Shown: positions 19,031 through 27,536, counted from the stretch's first letter. The stretch: 64,000 bases of DNA from Collimonas arenae (GCF_000786695.1 NZ_CP009962.1:2604001-2668000), one strand, 5' to 3'. The notes: generated by a model from the letters alone, not told the origin. Numbers and translations: made by a program.

Positions 19031-19411
19031 ATGGGTTACGATATTTACATTACAAGAAAAGAAAATTGGTTTGACAAATTGGGATCGGAAATTACCCTTT
19101 CTGAATGGATTGCGTTTGTGGGGAGTGACCCAGAAATGCGGCTAGATGGATATGCAGAGGCCGAAGTAGGTCAGGGGAAAATGCTTAGAGTTGAAAGTGC
19201 AGGACTTGCGGTCTGGATTGCTTACTCAAAGCATGGTAAGGACGGAAATATGGCTTGGTTCGATTTCAGGAGGGGTAGTGTGGTGGCAAAGAACCCAAGC
19301 CCAGAAATAATTGCAAAAATGTCGTCAATAGCTCGAGTGCTTTTGGCAAAGGTGCAAGGAGATGAATGTGAGCTTTACGGAATAGATGGGAATGTAATTG
19401 CACAGCGTTGA
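19031..19411 (+). CDS. Conserved hypothetical protein (MGYDIYITRK family)
   Basis: About 126 aa. The longest frame starts at 18881, but the protein most likely begins at ATG 19031: the sequence MGYDIYITRKENWFD then resembles the N-terminus of a widespread small-protein family, and AGGGGG lies just upstream. The first 50 residues of the longer frame look non-coding. The middle (SEWIAFVGSDPEMRLDGYAE) and a Trp-rich region (WIAYSKHGKDGNMAWFDF) are typical. Function unknown. Composition is more AT-rich than flanking housekeeping genes. Confidence 0.7.
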   Translation: MGYDIYITRKENWFDKLGSEITLSEWIAFVGSDPEMRLDGYAEAEVGQGKMLRVESAGLAVWIAYSKHGKDGNMAWFDFRRGSVVAKNPSPEIIAKMSSIARVLLAKVQGDECELYGIDGNVIAQR

Positions 19412-19562
19412 CCGATTTCTGCTACTTAGCTTGTAAGTGGCATCGTGGCGCGTCTGATAAGGACGCCGTGGGGTGGTCGGAATAGCATTCTGCGATGGAT
19501 TTAACTAGTACAAAATGAAGTTGTATAAAAAATATTAGATTTATAACGAAATCAATAAAGAT

Positions 19563-19877
19563 ATGATAAAGAACATTTCCTCCGATACGTCCACAAGTAA
19601 CAAGCTCGATCATCAGACTACGTATGATCCAAACAATTTGCTTGATGCACTGATTGAAAAATTGAAATTGAAAAATGATGCGGCACTGTCGCGATCGCTC
19701 GAAGTGGCGCCGCCTGTGATTAGCAAAATCCGCCATCGCCGTTTGCCAGTCGGTGCATCGTTGCTCATTAGAATGCACGAAATCAGTGATTTAACTATAA
19801 GTGAGTTGCGCGCGCTGATAGGGGATCGCCGTCGAAAATTCCGTATTAGCGATAAACAATTTAAGCCGAAAGTTTGA
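19563..19877 (+). CDS. Single-domain HTH-like protein, relative of the 17933 gene
   Basis: 104 aa. Residues about 26-86 match the repeated domain of the protein at 17933-18532: LLDALIEKLKLKNDAALSRSL, then VISKIRHRRLPVGASLLIRMHE, then SELRALIG. Identity is visibly higher to the first copy than to the second. The short basic tail (RRRKFRISDKQFKPKV) could contact DNA. Possible small regulator; function unknown. It sits in AT-rich sequence and ends 69 bp before the tRNA-Leu terminator on the other strand. Confidence 0.75.
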   Translation: MIKNISSDTSTSNKLDHQTTYDPNNLLDALIEKLKLKNDAALSRSLEVAPPVISKIRHRRLPVGASLLIRMHEISDLTISELRALIGDRRRKFRISDKQFKPKV

Positions 19878-19945
19878 AATTCACGCGCTTAATCCAAAAA
19901 GACAGAAGTACGTTTTGCGGAAACTTTCTATTTTGCGGAAAAGAT

Positions 19946-19972
19946 AAAAAAAAGCTCTCATCGCTGAGAGCC
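19946..19972 (-). terminator. Rho-independent terminator of tRNA-Leu
   Basis: On the minus strand the stem GCTCTCA / TGAGAGC with a 4-nt loop (19954-19971) is followed by a run of eight T (A-run 19946-19953 on the plus strand). It lies 11 bp after the tRNA 3' end. Confidence 0.85.
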
Positions 19973-19982
19973 TTTTAGATAT

Positions 19983-20069
19983 TGGTGCCCGAGGCCGGAC
20001 TTGAACCGGCACACCCTTACGAGCGAGAGATTTTAAGTCTCTTGTGTCTACCGATTTCACCACTCGGGC
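19983..20069 (-). tRNA. tRNA-Leu (anticodon UAA)
   Basis: An 87-nt class II tRNA read on the minus strand. The acceptor stem GCCCGAG pairs with CTCGGGC, the anticodon stem-loop is AGAGA-CTTAAAA-TCTCT with anticodon UAA, a long variable arm follows (CGCTCGTAAGGGTGTG), the T-arm has GTTCAAGTC, and CCA is encoded. It is followed by a strong terminator and lies at the edge of the AT-rich accessory patch. Confidence 0.96.
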
Positions 20070-20193
20070 ATGTTTGCAGTTTTGAAGAAATCTGCAAAAA
20101 AGTATCGACGTTAATTGCTTGCGATACTGGGCAGGGCCGAATTTTAACAGGTTCTTATGGCTAAGGCCATCTTCTCGTGCGCCTTGATTTTTG

Positions 20194-20727
20194 TCAGAAA
20201 TGCAGCTCTACGGTGGCGACGGCTTTGATTTTTCCGTCAAAACTATCGACATTTTGTAGCGTCGCATTTTCGTGGATCCTGATCTGCTGGCCGGTGGCGT
20301 GCGGCTTGTCATGCGTGGTGTGGGCATCGGCTGCGAGAGTAACTGGATATCCCAGTGCGGCAGCGCTCCTGACGGTGGTGTCGACGCAGAATTCCGAGGC
20401 GTAGCCGCAGATGACGAGCTGATCGACGTTTTGCGCCGCTAGCAGTTCCTGCAATCCTGTGCGGAGGAATGAATCCGATGTCTTCTTGCGCAGCTTGATA
20501 TCGCTATTCTTCACCTGCAATCCGGGCTGCAACTGCCAGTTCGGGGAATTGTAGGCAAGCTCATCGTCCGGCGTTTCATGCTGGATAAAAACCACCGGAG
20601 CGCCCACAGTGCGGGCTTTGGTGGCCAGGGTGTTGATGCGCTCAATTACGGTATCGGCTTCGAACGGCCGCGGGGTTTCCTCGAAAAGTCCATGCTGGAC
20701 GTCGATGACAAGAAGGGCGGATTTCAT
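20194..20727 (-). CDS. Cysteine hydrolase, isochorismatase family
   Basis: 177 aa, small cytoplasmic hydrolase of the isochorismatase/nicotinamidase-like superfamily. The catalytic triad is visible: Asp9 (LLVIDVQ), a lysine at 81/82 (KKTSDSF) and Cys114 (EFCVDTTVRSA). The start at 20727 is preceded by AGGATAACA; a longer frame to 20949 has no protein-like character. The substrate is not predictable; such proteins are often amidases of small metabolites. Its end lies about 125 bp from the tRNA-Leu gene. Confidence 0.88.
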   Translation of the reverse strand: MKSALLVIDVQHGLFEETPRPFEADTVIERINTLATKARTVGAPVVFIQHETPDDELAYNSPNWQLQPGLQVKNSDIKLRKKTSDSFLRTGLQELLAAQNVDQLVICGYASEFCVDTTVRSAAALGYPVTLAADAHTTHDKPHATGQQIRIHENATLQNVDSFDGKIKAVATVELHF

Positions 20728-20822
20728 TGTTATCCTGCTGGTGATGGGCGGATCGCTCCGCTGGTTTCCCATTATACGGCGCTCGCCTCGAGGCAAGGCA
20801 GGCGCCGTTGTGCGCCTGATGC

Positions 20823-21173
20823 TCAGGTTTCCGAAAGCGCTTCGCTGGTTGGTGCTGCGCCGAATCTGTTTGGCTCTTTTGGTTCCTGCACCAGGAAATA
20901 GATGATGGCGATCCAGCCCAGGACGGGGATCAGTGCTATCAGCTGCCACCAGCCGCTTCGATCAGTATCGTGCAAGCGCCGTGTGGCCACTGCGATGGAA
21001 GGGAGCAGGGTAGCAAGTGAAAAAAGTCCGCTCAGCTTATAGCTGATGGCATCGGCCACAATGGTCGCCAGCACTATAAAAAGTACGAACCACCAGTATT
21101 CGGAGCGTGAAGCCCTGCCGTTGAAATCGATGTACTTGGAAAAGCAGACTTTGATCGATTCTATGAATGTCAT
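20823..21173 (-). CDS. DUF805 family inner-membrane protein
   Basis: 116 aa. It shows the DUF805 pattern: a short N-terminal helix, FNGRASRSEYWWFVLF with the RxEYWWF motif, several hydrophobic helices (about residues 26-48, 49-65, 76-93) and the loop RRLHDTDRSGWWQL. Function of the family is unknown. Upstream on the minus strand GGGGGATAGAA provides an RBS. It lies 95 bp upstream of the isochorismatase gene on the same strand. Confidence 0.88.
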   Translation of the reverse strand: MTFIESIKVCFSKYIDFNGRASRSEYWWFVLFIVLATIVADAISYKLSGLFSLATLLPSIAVATRRLHDTDRSGWWQLIALIPVLGWIAIIYFLVQEPKEPNRFGAAPTSEALSET

Positions 21174-21602
21174 TTCTATCCCCCTGAAATTGTGCCGGCA
21201 TGACTGCCCCCGTTGTTGGTGACAGCAGGATTAGCCATGGATTTTGATATGGTTACCAGACGGTAATAATAGCAAAAGCTACAGCGATTCCTATAAAAAT
21301 GTTGGTCTGTCGCAAATGTGTGCATATTGCAACACTACCGATTTGCCGTCTTATCCCCGTCATCTCTTGCTAAACCCTATTTGCAATGTGATTTTCGCGT
21401 GGTTATACGACTGTGAAAATATATCCATTGGGAAATATTTTGTTAAGAAAGGTTAATTCGCGCAAAACGCGCGCATACTAAATTGCCACAAAGAAATGTT
21501 TGAGATTGTCATTATAGATGCACGACTGAGTATGTGAATGCAATAGGCCGATATGCCGATCATTGATCGGATTGAAGTTAAAGCACATATGGGGGAGGCG
21601 TT
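21174..21602. other. AT-rich spacer, no gene seen
   Basis: 429 bases between the divergent DUF805 gene and the S8 autotransporter. A 70-codon frame at 21244-21456 lacks an RBS and protein-like composition and is not accepted. Promoters for both flanking genes should lie here, but no clear -35/-10 pair can be assigned. Confidence 0.4.
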
Positions 21603-24488
21603 ATGGCAAAAGAAATATCTCGCCGGGGATTGTTGTCGATCATCTCTATTGTTGCCGTATCAGTAATGTCGGGTTGCGGAGGAGGGGGCGGTGGCAGCAG
21701 CAACCCGAATCCAGCCTCCACTCCAGTGCCAAGCGCTCCGCCGCCTGCTACGACTCCCACTCCGCCAGTAACTACCCCCGCTCCACCCGGTAATACTAGT
21801 TCGGTACCGCCACCGCCGGTGGTGACACCGACGCCCGCCATGTTAAATGTACAAGATCCGAGCAATACCGCAACCGCTCACGCGCAGGGCTTGACTGGGA
21901 CGGGAGTGACGGTGGGCGTGGTCGATACCGATTTCGATGTGAGCGATCCACAGTTTGCAGGGCGTATCAGCAAGACTGTCTATAGTTCTACCGGCACCGA
22001 TGGCAATATGCACGGAACGGAAGTGGTCGAAGCGTTGGCGGGCAATACGCTGGGGGTGGCCCCGGGCGTGCAGATACAGGCTGCGGCTGCCGGTACCACC
22101 GGCGATAATGTGCTGCTTAATAGCCAGATATACCAGGACCTGTTCGCCAAAGGCGTGCGTATTTTCAACCAGTCCAATGGCATCAGTGCAGTCGGTGCTA
22201 CGGTAGGTCAGGCGCTGGCCTTGCATAACCTGTATCAGCCGTTCGTTGCCCAGCATGGATTGTTCATTTGGTCCACGGGTAACGACGGCGCGGCCCAGCC
22301 GAACCTGAACGCTAGCCTGCCGTCCATGTTTGCCGACCTGCAAACCGGCTGGCTAGCCGTGACGGCCGTCAACGCCGCCGGCGGCGGCAACGGCTATTCC
22401 AGCAGCGACACGGTGCCAGGCATGATTTCCAGCTACGCCAACCGCTGCGGCGTCGCCGCCAACTGGTGCCTGGCTGCACCGGGGGATTTCATTTCCAGCA
22501 GCAGCGGTGGCCGTGTCTTCGGCACCTCCTTTGCCGCACCCGCCGTCACCGGCGCGGCGGCGCTGGTGCAGCAGGCCTTTCCCTGGATGAACGCCGACCT
22601 GATCCGCCAGACCATCCTCTCGACCGCGACTGACATGCACGATACGGCGACCTATGGCTGGGGTTTGCTCAATGCCAGCAAGGCAGTCAATGGCCCCGGA
22701 TTGTTTGCGCAGAGCCTGGCGCTGGGTCCCAACGTCAATGTCCAGTTCGATAACGCCGCGTCGGTGTTCAAGAACAATATCGGTGGCGATGCCGGCTTGA
22801 ACAAGAGCGGCAGCGGCCAGTTGACGCTGGCCGGCAACAATACTTACCTGGGCGATAGCAATATCCTCGGCGGCACCCTGAATATCACCGGCGCCGTGGC
22901 CGCCAATGTGAATATCGGCAGCCTCGGCAATCTGGCCGGCGATGGCGGCACCGTCCACGGCAATGTCAACAACAGCGGCCGCTTCACCAATAGCGGCGCT
23001 GGCCTCGCTATCGGCGGCAATTATGTGGCGACGCCGAACGCGGTGCTGGCCAACCAGCTCAATACGACCTTGGCGGTGGGTGGTGCGGCGATCCTCGGCA
23101 ATTCTCATCTGATCGCCACCACGCCAGCCGGCAACAGCAATCCTTCCGGCTATGTGACGCAGCAAGCAGGCACCCCCAGCAAGATTCTCACAGCCACCGG
23201 CGGCGTCAGCGGCCAGTTCAGCGATCTCAGCTTTGAAGCCGATGGCGTCAGCTTTACGCCGGGCGTGTTCATTGCTGCGAGCTTGTCGTATCAGGCCAAG
23301 GAAGTGGATTTGCAGATCAGCCGCACCAATGTCGCTGTCGTGGCGGCGCAAGCCTTCGGCAGCGATGCGACCCGCAACAACGCCGCCGTCAACCTGGAAA
23401 CCGGCCTGAAAGCGGCAGACCAGATGGTCGCCAGCGGCAACACTGGCGGGACCAATGGGGAATTCCTGGCCAGCGCCGCAGCGATCCAGAAGAGCGCCAG
23501 CGTGGCGGTAGCAGGGCAGGTGCTGGACAGCCTATCCGGCCAGATCCATGCCTCGGCGCAAGCCTTGACCTTCCAGCAGTCGCAGGCGATCAACCGCGAC
23601 CTGGCGAACCGCCTGGCGATGCTGGGCAGTCAGCCCGGCGACCCGGACGGCACCGGCCTCTGGGTCAGCACCATCGGCGCTTCCGGCAAGCTGGAGCAGA
23701 GCGGATTTGCCACGGGCGATACGTCCTTGTGGGGCGGCCAGTTCGGCGTCGATACCCGGCTCGGCGACGGCACCATCGTCGGCGCCGCGCTCGCCTATTC
23801 GGACAGCAAGGCCAGTTTCGACCGGCTGGGTGGGCAATCGAAGAGTCACGATACCGGCGTCTCGCTGTATGGCCGGCATGCCTTTGGTGAGCAGGGCTGG
23901 TATGTCTCGGGGCGGCTGGGCGCAGCGACGGTCAACAGCACGGTGACGCGCGAGGCCGTGATCGGTAATGGCACGCAGAAGCTGGGGGCGGGGCATACCG
24001 ATAATCTATGGTCAGCTTATGCTGAAAGCGGCTATGTCTTGCCCTTATCCGGCAGCACCCGGCTGACGCCGTATGCGGGCGTGGCCTATGACCGGCTCAA
24101 ACGTGGCGGCTTTACGGAAAGCGGCGGCGTCTTCGGCTTGACTGCAGCTAGCCAGGCGTACCAGCAAACGGCGGGGTTGCTGGGGGTGCGGGGCGACACC
24201 AGCTTCCAATGGGCTGGCGGGACCAGCGTATTGCAAGCCTACGCTGCATGGCAGCATGGATTCAACGATGGCAGCCTGGATTTCAACGCGGCTTACGTCG
24301 GTGCGCCGGCGGCGGGATTTACGGTGCAGGGGATCGGTTTGGCGCGCAGCACGGGCTGGCTCGGGCTGGGCTTGAATACGGCGGTGGATAAGCGCTGGGG
24401 CTGGTATTTCAACTACGACGCGCAACTGGGTGGCGGTGGCCTGCGCAATAATGTGCTGGCGCTGGGGTTGCGGTTTGGATTGGATTGA
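21603..24488 (+). CDS. Autotransporter lipoprotein with subtilisin-like (S8) protease passenger
   Basis: 961 aa, type Va secretion. A lipoprotein signal has lipobox MSGC with Cys25, then a Gly run and a Pro/Thr-rich linker to about residue 80. The S8 protease domain (about 85-365) has a complete triad: Asp108 (GVVDTDF), His137 (MHGTE) and Ser309 (GTSFAAP), with oxyanion Asn227. An autotransporter-associated repeat near 395-440 (SGSGQLTLAGNNTY) leads to a beta-helix-like stretch and a C-terminal barrel (about 680-961). Architecture resembles Neisseria NalP, which is lipidated and cleaves other surface proteins. The barrel ends in RFGLD, not in an aromatic residue. RBS GGGGGAGG precedes the ATG. 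Confidence 0.92.
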   Translation: MAKEISRRGLLSIISIVAVSVMSGCGGGGGGSSNPNPASTPVPSAPPPATTPTPPVTTPAPPGNTSSVPPPPVVTPTPAMLNVQDPSNTATAHAQGLTGTGVTVGVVDTDFDVSDPQFAGRISKTVYSSTGTDGNMHGTEVVEALAGNTLGVAPGVQIQAAAAGTTGDNVLLNSQIYQDLFAKGVRIFNQSNGISAVGATVGQALALHNLYQPFVAQHGLFIWSTGNDGAAQPNLNASLPSMFADLQTGWLAVTAVNAAGGGNGYSSSDTVPGMISSYANRCGVAANWCLAAPGDFISSSSGGRVFGTSFAAPAVTGAAALVQQAFPWMNADLIRQTILSTATDMHDTATYGWGLLNASKAVNGPGLFAQSLALGPNVNVQFDNAASVFKNNIGGDAGLNKSGSGQLTLAGNNTYLGDSNILGGTLNITGAVAANVNIGSLGNLAGDGGTVHGNVNNSGRFTNSGAGLAIGGNYVATPNAVLANQLNTTLAVGGAAILGNSHLIATTPAGNSNPSGYVTQQAGTPSKILTATGGVSGQFSDLSFEADGVSFTPGVFIAASLSYQAKEVDLQISRTNVAVVAAQAFGSDATRNNAAVNLETGLKAADQMVASGNTGGTNGEFLASAAAIQKSASVAVAGQVLDSLSGQIHASAQALTFQQSQAINRDLANRLAMLGSQPGDPDGTGLWVSTIGASGKLEQSGFATGDTSLWGGQFGVDTRLGDGTIVGAALAYSDSKASFDRLGGQSKSHDTGVSLYGRHAFGEQGWYVSGRLGAATVNSTVTREAVIGNGTQKLGAGHTDNLWSAYAESGYVLPLSGSTRLTPYAGVAYDRLKRGGFTESGGVFGLTAASQAYQQTAGLLGVRGDTSFQWAGGTSVLQAYAAWQHGFNDGSLDFNAAYVGAPAAGFTVQGIGLARSTGWLGLGLNTAVDKRWGWYFNYDAQLGGGGLRNNVLALGLRFGLD

Positions 24489-24515
24489 TTGGATCAACTG
24501 GATCAACTGGATCAA
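24489..24515. repeat. Three 9-bp tandem repeats after the autotransporter stop
   Basis: TTGGATCAA, CTGGATCAA, CTGGATCAA follow the stop codon without a gap. A larger imperfect inverted repeat, CGACGGTTGCCAT against ATGGCAACCGTTCG, flanks 24521-24595 and encloses a smaller hairpin GGCTC/GAGCC. No T-run on the correct side, so it is not a clear terminator. Confidence 0.6.
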
Positions 24516-24611
24516 TATTTTCGACGGTTGCCATCGAAATCTGTTTTTTTAAGTTGGCTCAGCAATCCGAGCCGTCAATGGCAACCGTTCGATATCAATC
24601 GCTGCTTGCAA

Positions 24612-24860
24612 TTACATTTCGCCGCCAGCCGACGCATCTTCAACGACAGGTGTCATCGCCGGCGTTTCTGCTTCCATCGCCGGCGAGGTTTTCATGATGC
24701 GTTTCTTGCCCATGAGACCCAGGTCCGCTCCGGTAATGCCGTATTCCTGCATTTTTGTTTTAATCTCGATGATGACGTCAGCAATCTCAGCTTGACGCAA
24801 TTCTTCTGCCTGTTTCCTCAATTGTTCGATTTGTGCTTGCAGCTCTTTGTAGGTCGTCAT
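24612..24860 (-). CDS. H-NS-like protein lacking the C-terminal DNA-binding motif
   Basis: 82 aa from ATG 24860 (a longer frame to 24920 is unlikely). Residues 1-55 match the N-terminal oligomerisation half of Burkholderiales H-NS/HvrA proteins: MTTYKELQAQIEQLRKQ, then IEIKTKMQEYGITGADLGLMGKKR, with coiled-coil heptads. The usual C-terminal motif (KYRDPxTGxTWSGRGRxP) is absent; instead there is an acidic Ala/Thr/Pro tail. The three frames after the stop do not encode the missing part, so it is not a simple frameshift. It could act as a dominant-negative partner of full-length H-NS, or bind DNA differently. Inference only. Confidence 0.75.
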   Translation of the reverse strand: MTTYKELQAQIEQLRKQAEELRQAEIADVIIEIKTKMQEYGITGADLGLMGKKRIMKTSPAMEAETPAMTPVVEDASAGGEM

Positions 24861-25136
24861 TTCTATTGCTTTCTTTCTGCGTTTTGGACGAGTAAGTATA
24901 CCGTAACCAGAGCGCCGCATTAAACGCCTGGCTATAGCGATGCCATTTTCGGCAGAAATTTCACCACCATTTTTCTTCGACTATTTTTTTGCCGAAAGAA
25001 GCATTTCATTTGATACATGTTGTTGCAATCATTACTGATTTGTATCGACCATTCCTGATGCGCAATCTATATTGAATACAGGGAGACACGGTTGTGCCGC
25101 TGCGTGCGCGGCGACATTGGAAGTTTGAGGTCTTGT

Positions 25137-25532
25137 ATGAAAAAGTTATTGATTCTTTGGCTGGCCGCGGTTGCGCTGATGTTGTCCGGCGCCACGGGCT
25201 CGGCGTTTGCCCGCAACGGTGAATCTCATGGCGGAGGATTCCATGGCGGAGGATTCCACGGCGGTGGCGGTTTTCATGGCGGCGGCCCACAAGCAAATCA
25301 CGGTTATCGTCGGTTCCGCGATTTCCACGGCCGCGGGGTGATAGTGATCGGCGGGCCTTTTTTCTGGGATCCTTATTACTACGATCCTGCGCTTTATCCG
25401 GCCGGCCCGGCGTATGTCGCACCTGACGGCGACTACAGCTACTATTGCTACAATCCTGCAGGATACTATCCTCAAGTGCCAAGTTGCCCGGGCGGTTGGC
25501 TGCGCGTGGTTCCGGGTGATCCTGCCTATTAG
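25137..25532 (+). CDS. Exported Gly/His-rich hypothetical protein
   Basis: 131 aa with a signal peptide (residues 1-25, ending SAFA). The mature protein starts with direct repeats of GGGFHGGG, then RFRDFHGRGVIVIGGPFFWDPYYYDP, and a C-terminal aromatic, cysteine-containing part (YYCYNPAGYYPQVPSCPGGW). Similar short exported proteins are common in Burkholderiales; role unknown, probably periplasmic or outer-membrane associated. ATG 25137 is chosen over 25092 because GAGG lies 6 nt upstream and the signal peptide starts there. A strong terminator follows at 25565. Confidence 0.8.
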   Translation: MKKLLILWLAAVALMLSGATGSAFARNGESHGGGFHGGGFHGGGGFHGGGPQANHGYRRFRDFHGRGVIVIGGPFFWDPYYYDPALYPAGPAYVAPDGDYSYYCYNPAGYYPQVPSCPGGWLRVVPGDPAY

Positions 25533-25564
25533 GTTTGAGCAGATCCAACTGATCGCTATTGACG

Positions 25565-25594
25565 AAAAACGCTATCCGCCGGATAGCGTTTTTT
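25565..25594 (+). terminator. Rho-independent terminator
   Basis: Stem AAAAACGCTATCC / GGATAGCGTTTTT with loop GCC and a T-run, 33 bp after the stop of the exported Gly/His-rich protein. Near-symmetric, so it could work in both directions. Confidence 0.88.
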
Positions 25595-25706
25595 GTTTGG
25601 CGAGACAGAAAGCACAGTCCAAATTTTGGTTGCCTATCTTGCTGCCGGCAAACATGGCGGGTAACATGGTGCCTGGTTCATTCGACTTTCTATCCCGGAG
25701 AAATAC

Positions 25707-26021
25707 ATGTCAATTCATATGATTGAAGCAGTGCGTTTTAATGTCGAAGGTGACCGGGTCGAGGAAGTGCGCTGGGGGCGGGCGAAGCCGCAGGATGATG
25801 GTTCTATCGGATGGGAGCATAAAACGTCGGAGCAGGACGTTAGTCTGGTTGTCGACGCACTGCACTTTGGCGACGAAGTGGCGACGGCGTTTTCCGTTGA
25901 CGGAAAAATCGTGCGCGGTCCCAGCATTGCACTGGTGATCCACGAACATGGCATAGAAGGGATCGGCATCGCGGAGCGCGATACATCCGGGCGCACCCTG
26001 GCCGACTTGCCGCGCTTTTAA
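25707..26021 (+). CDS. Hypothetical protein
   Basis: 104 aa, no recognised domain, no signal or membrane segment. GGAG lies 6 nt upstream of ATG 25707, and composition is typical of the genome. Sequence is a run of short beta-like stretches (VRFNVEGDRVEEVRWGR, then HGIEGIGIAERD). It converges on a minus-strand gene 15 bp downstream. Function cannot be stated. Confidence 0.7.
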   Translation: MSIHMIEAVRFNVEGDRVEEVRWGRAKPQDDGSIGWEHKTSEQDVSLVVDALHFGDEVATAFSVDGKIVRGPSIALVIHEHGIEGIGIAERDTSGRTLADLPRF

Positions 26022-26036
26022 TACACATCAAGCCGC

Positions 26037-26384
26037 TTAGAAACTGTTGGAAGATGCCGGGCCTTGGCTGGTGCTGGTGTTGAGCCGGTTACCGACAGTA
26101 CTGTCGTTGTGGGTCTCGCGCCACTGCTGGCGTTGCCATTCGAGTTCGCTCCATTGATCAACGCGGCGTTTTTCCCATTCATTGCGTTGACGCCAGACCG
26201 GAGCAATCGTCATCGCCGGCGGCGCGAGGAATAATGGCGCCGGATGCGTTTCCGCGCCATACAGCGCAGGTGGTGCAAAAATTGGCGCTTGGCCCCCGAT
26301 GCCCGTGCCGCTGTCGGCGATAGCCTGGCCAGGAAGTCCTGCCGCAATTGTGCCTAGTAGTAATACAAGAAGTATCTTTTTCAT
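26037..26384 (-). CDS. Hypothetical exported protein
   Basis: 115 aa with a clear signal peptide (MKKILLVLLLGTIAAGLPGQAIA, cleavage near residue 23). The mature part is Pro/Ala-rich then Trp/Gln/Arg-rich (RQRNEWEKRRVDQWSELEWQRQQW) and ends in Ser/Asn-rich sequence. No known domain. RBS GGGAGG lies 4 nt before the ATG. Probably periplasmic. Confidence 0.7.
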   Translation of the reverse strand: MKKILLVLLLGTIAAGLPGQAIADSGTGIGGQAPIFAPPALYGAETHPAPLFLAPPAMTIAPVWRQRNEWEKRRVDQWSELEWQRQQWRETHNDSTVGNRLNTSTSQGPASSNSF

Positions 26385-26668
26385 ATGGCCTCCCGCTTGA
26401 CCAGCCCATCCGAAAAATAGATGGCAGTGAAGTGTTGCATGCGCGTCTTTCGGATTTCATTCTAGGAAACAAAGCGCAGCTAAGCTAATAGAGAATCGCT
26501 GCGAAACCGGGGTTTTGAGTATCTAGGGCAATCCACTGCGTGAATTAGTTGCTGGTGGCAATGTTTTATCGTCTGACGGTTATAAAATTGCTATATTGCA
26601 TCAATGGCAAGCTTGGATTTTTCTTGTGGAAAATCCCGCAGAAACGATTTGATAATTGGAGATATTAC

Positions 26669-27502
26669 ATGCATGCCCAGATCGAGAAGGCTCGGATTTT
26701 CCAGCAATTGCACGGGCGCGAAGGCGCTTTCATCATTCCTAATCCATGGGATATCGGTAGCGCCAGGCTACTGGCTTTGCTCGGATTCGAAGCGTTGGCT
26801 AGCACCAGCGCCGGCTATGCGTTTTCCAGAGGCCTGCAAGATGGTGCCATCGGACGCGAGCAGATGATGACGCATCTGACCGAATTGGCAGCTGCCACCG
26901 ATTTGCCGCTCAGCGCCGATCTGGAAAATGGCTTTGGCGACGCGCCGGAAATCGTGGCGGAAACCATCCGCTTGGCCGCACTGACTGGTATCGTCGGCGG
27001 CTCTATTGAAGATGCCAGCGGCCAGCGCGACGCACCAATTTACCCTCTGGAGCTGGCGGTCGAACGCGTGCGTGCTGCAGTGGAGGCGGTGGCTGAGTTG
27101 GATTTTCCGTTCATGCTCACCGCGCGAGCGGAAAACTATCTGCACGGTAGAAGCGATCTGACCGATACCATCAAGCGGCTCCAGGCTTATCAAGACGCAG
27201 GTGCAGATGTGCTTTACGCGCCGGGCTTGAAAACCAGGGAAGAGATAACCGCAATAGTCAGTGCGTTGGACAAGCCGGTGAATGTCGTCATGGGTTTGCA
27301 GGGTGTGCAGCTAAGCTTGAAAGAACTGGCGCAAATTGGCGTCAAGCGTGTAAGCGTCGGCGGTTCCCTGGCGCGTGCGGCACTTGGAGCGTTCCTGCGC
27401 GCCGCCGAGGAGATGCGCGAGCATGGGACATTTTCCTACGGCAATCAGGCAATCGGCACACGCCAGATTGGCGAAATGTTGCACGCCGCTAGCAAGCTTT
27501 AA
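26669..27502 (+). CDS. Isocitrate lyase/PEP mutase family protein
   Basis: 277 aa, TIM-barrel enzyme of the PEP mutase/isocitrate lyase superfamily. It has the metal-binding region LSADLENGFGD, then GGSIEDASGQ, and later LTARAENYLHG, as in oxaloacetate-decarboxylase-like and phosphonopyruvate-related members. The KKCGH loop of true isocitrate lyases is absent. The start at 26669 is supported by GGAGA 6 nt upstream; the longer frame to 26549 is rich in unlikely residues. Substrate unknown; probably C-C or P-C bond chemistry on a 2-oxo acid. Confidence 0.85.
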   Translation: MHAQIEKARIFQQLHGREGAFIIPNPWDIGSARLLALLGFEALASTSAGYAFSRGLQDGAIGREQMMTHLTELAAATDLPLSADLENGFGDAPEIVAETIRLAALTGIVGGSIEDASGQRDAPIYPLELAVERVRAAVEAVAELDFPFMLTARAENYLHGRSDLTDTIKRLQAYQDAGADVLYAPGLKTREEITAIVSALDKPVNVVMGLQGVQLSLKELAQIGVKRVSVGGSLARAALGAFLRAAEEMREHGTFSYGNQAIGTRQIGEMLHAASKL

Positions 27503-27536
27503 GCTGCACAACACTGGATTAAGTTCTATGCTGCAT

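Noticed and set aside
17660..20069. Genomic island integrated at tRNA-Leu
   Set aside because: The patch is AT-rich and has orphan genes, but no integrase and no direct repeat of the tRNA 3' end is visible near 17.7 kb.
21680..21700. Poly-G tract for phase variation of the S8 autotransporter
   Set aside because: The longest G run is five bases; too short and interrupted for slipped-strand switching of the NalP kind.
22353..23351. 332-codon frame opposite the S8 autotransporter
   Set aside because: It is the reverse of the autotransporter repeat region, His/Ala/Gly-rich by codon mirror, with no RBS; the plus-strand protein has clear domains.
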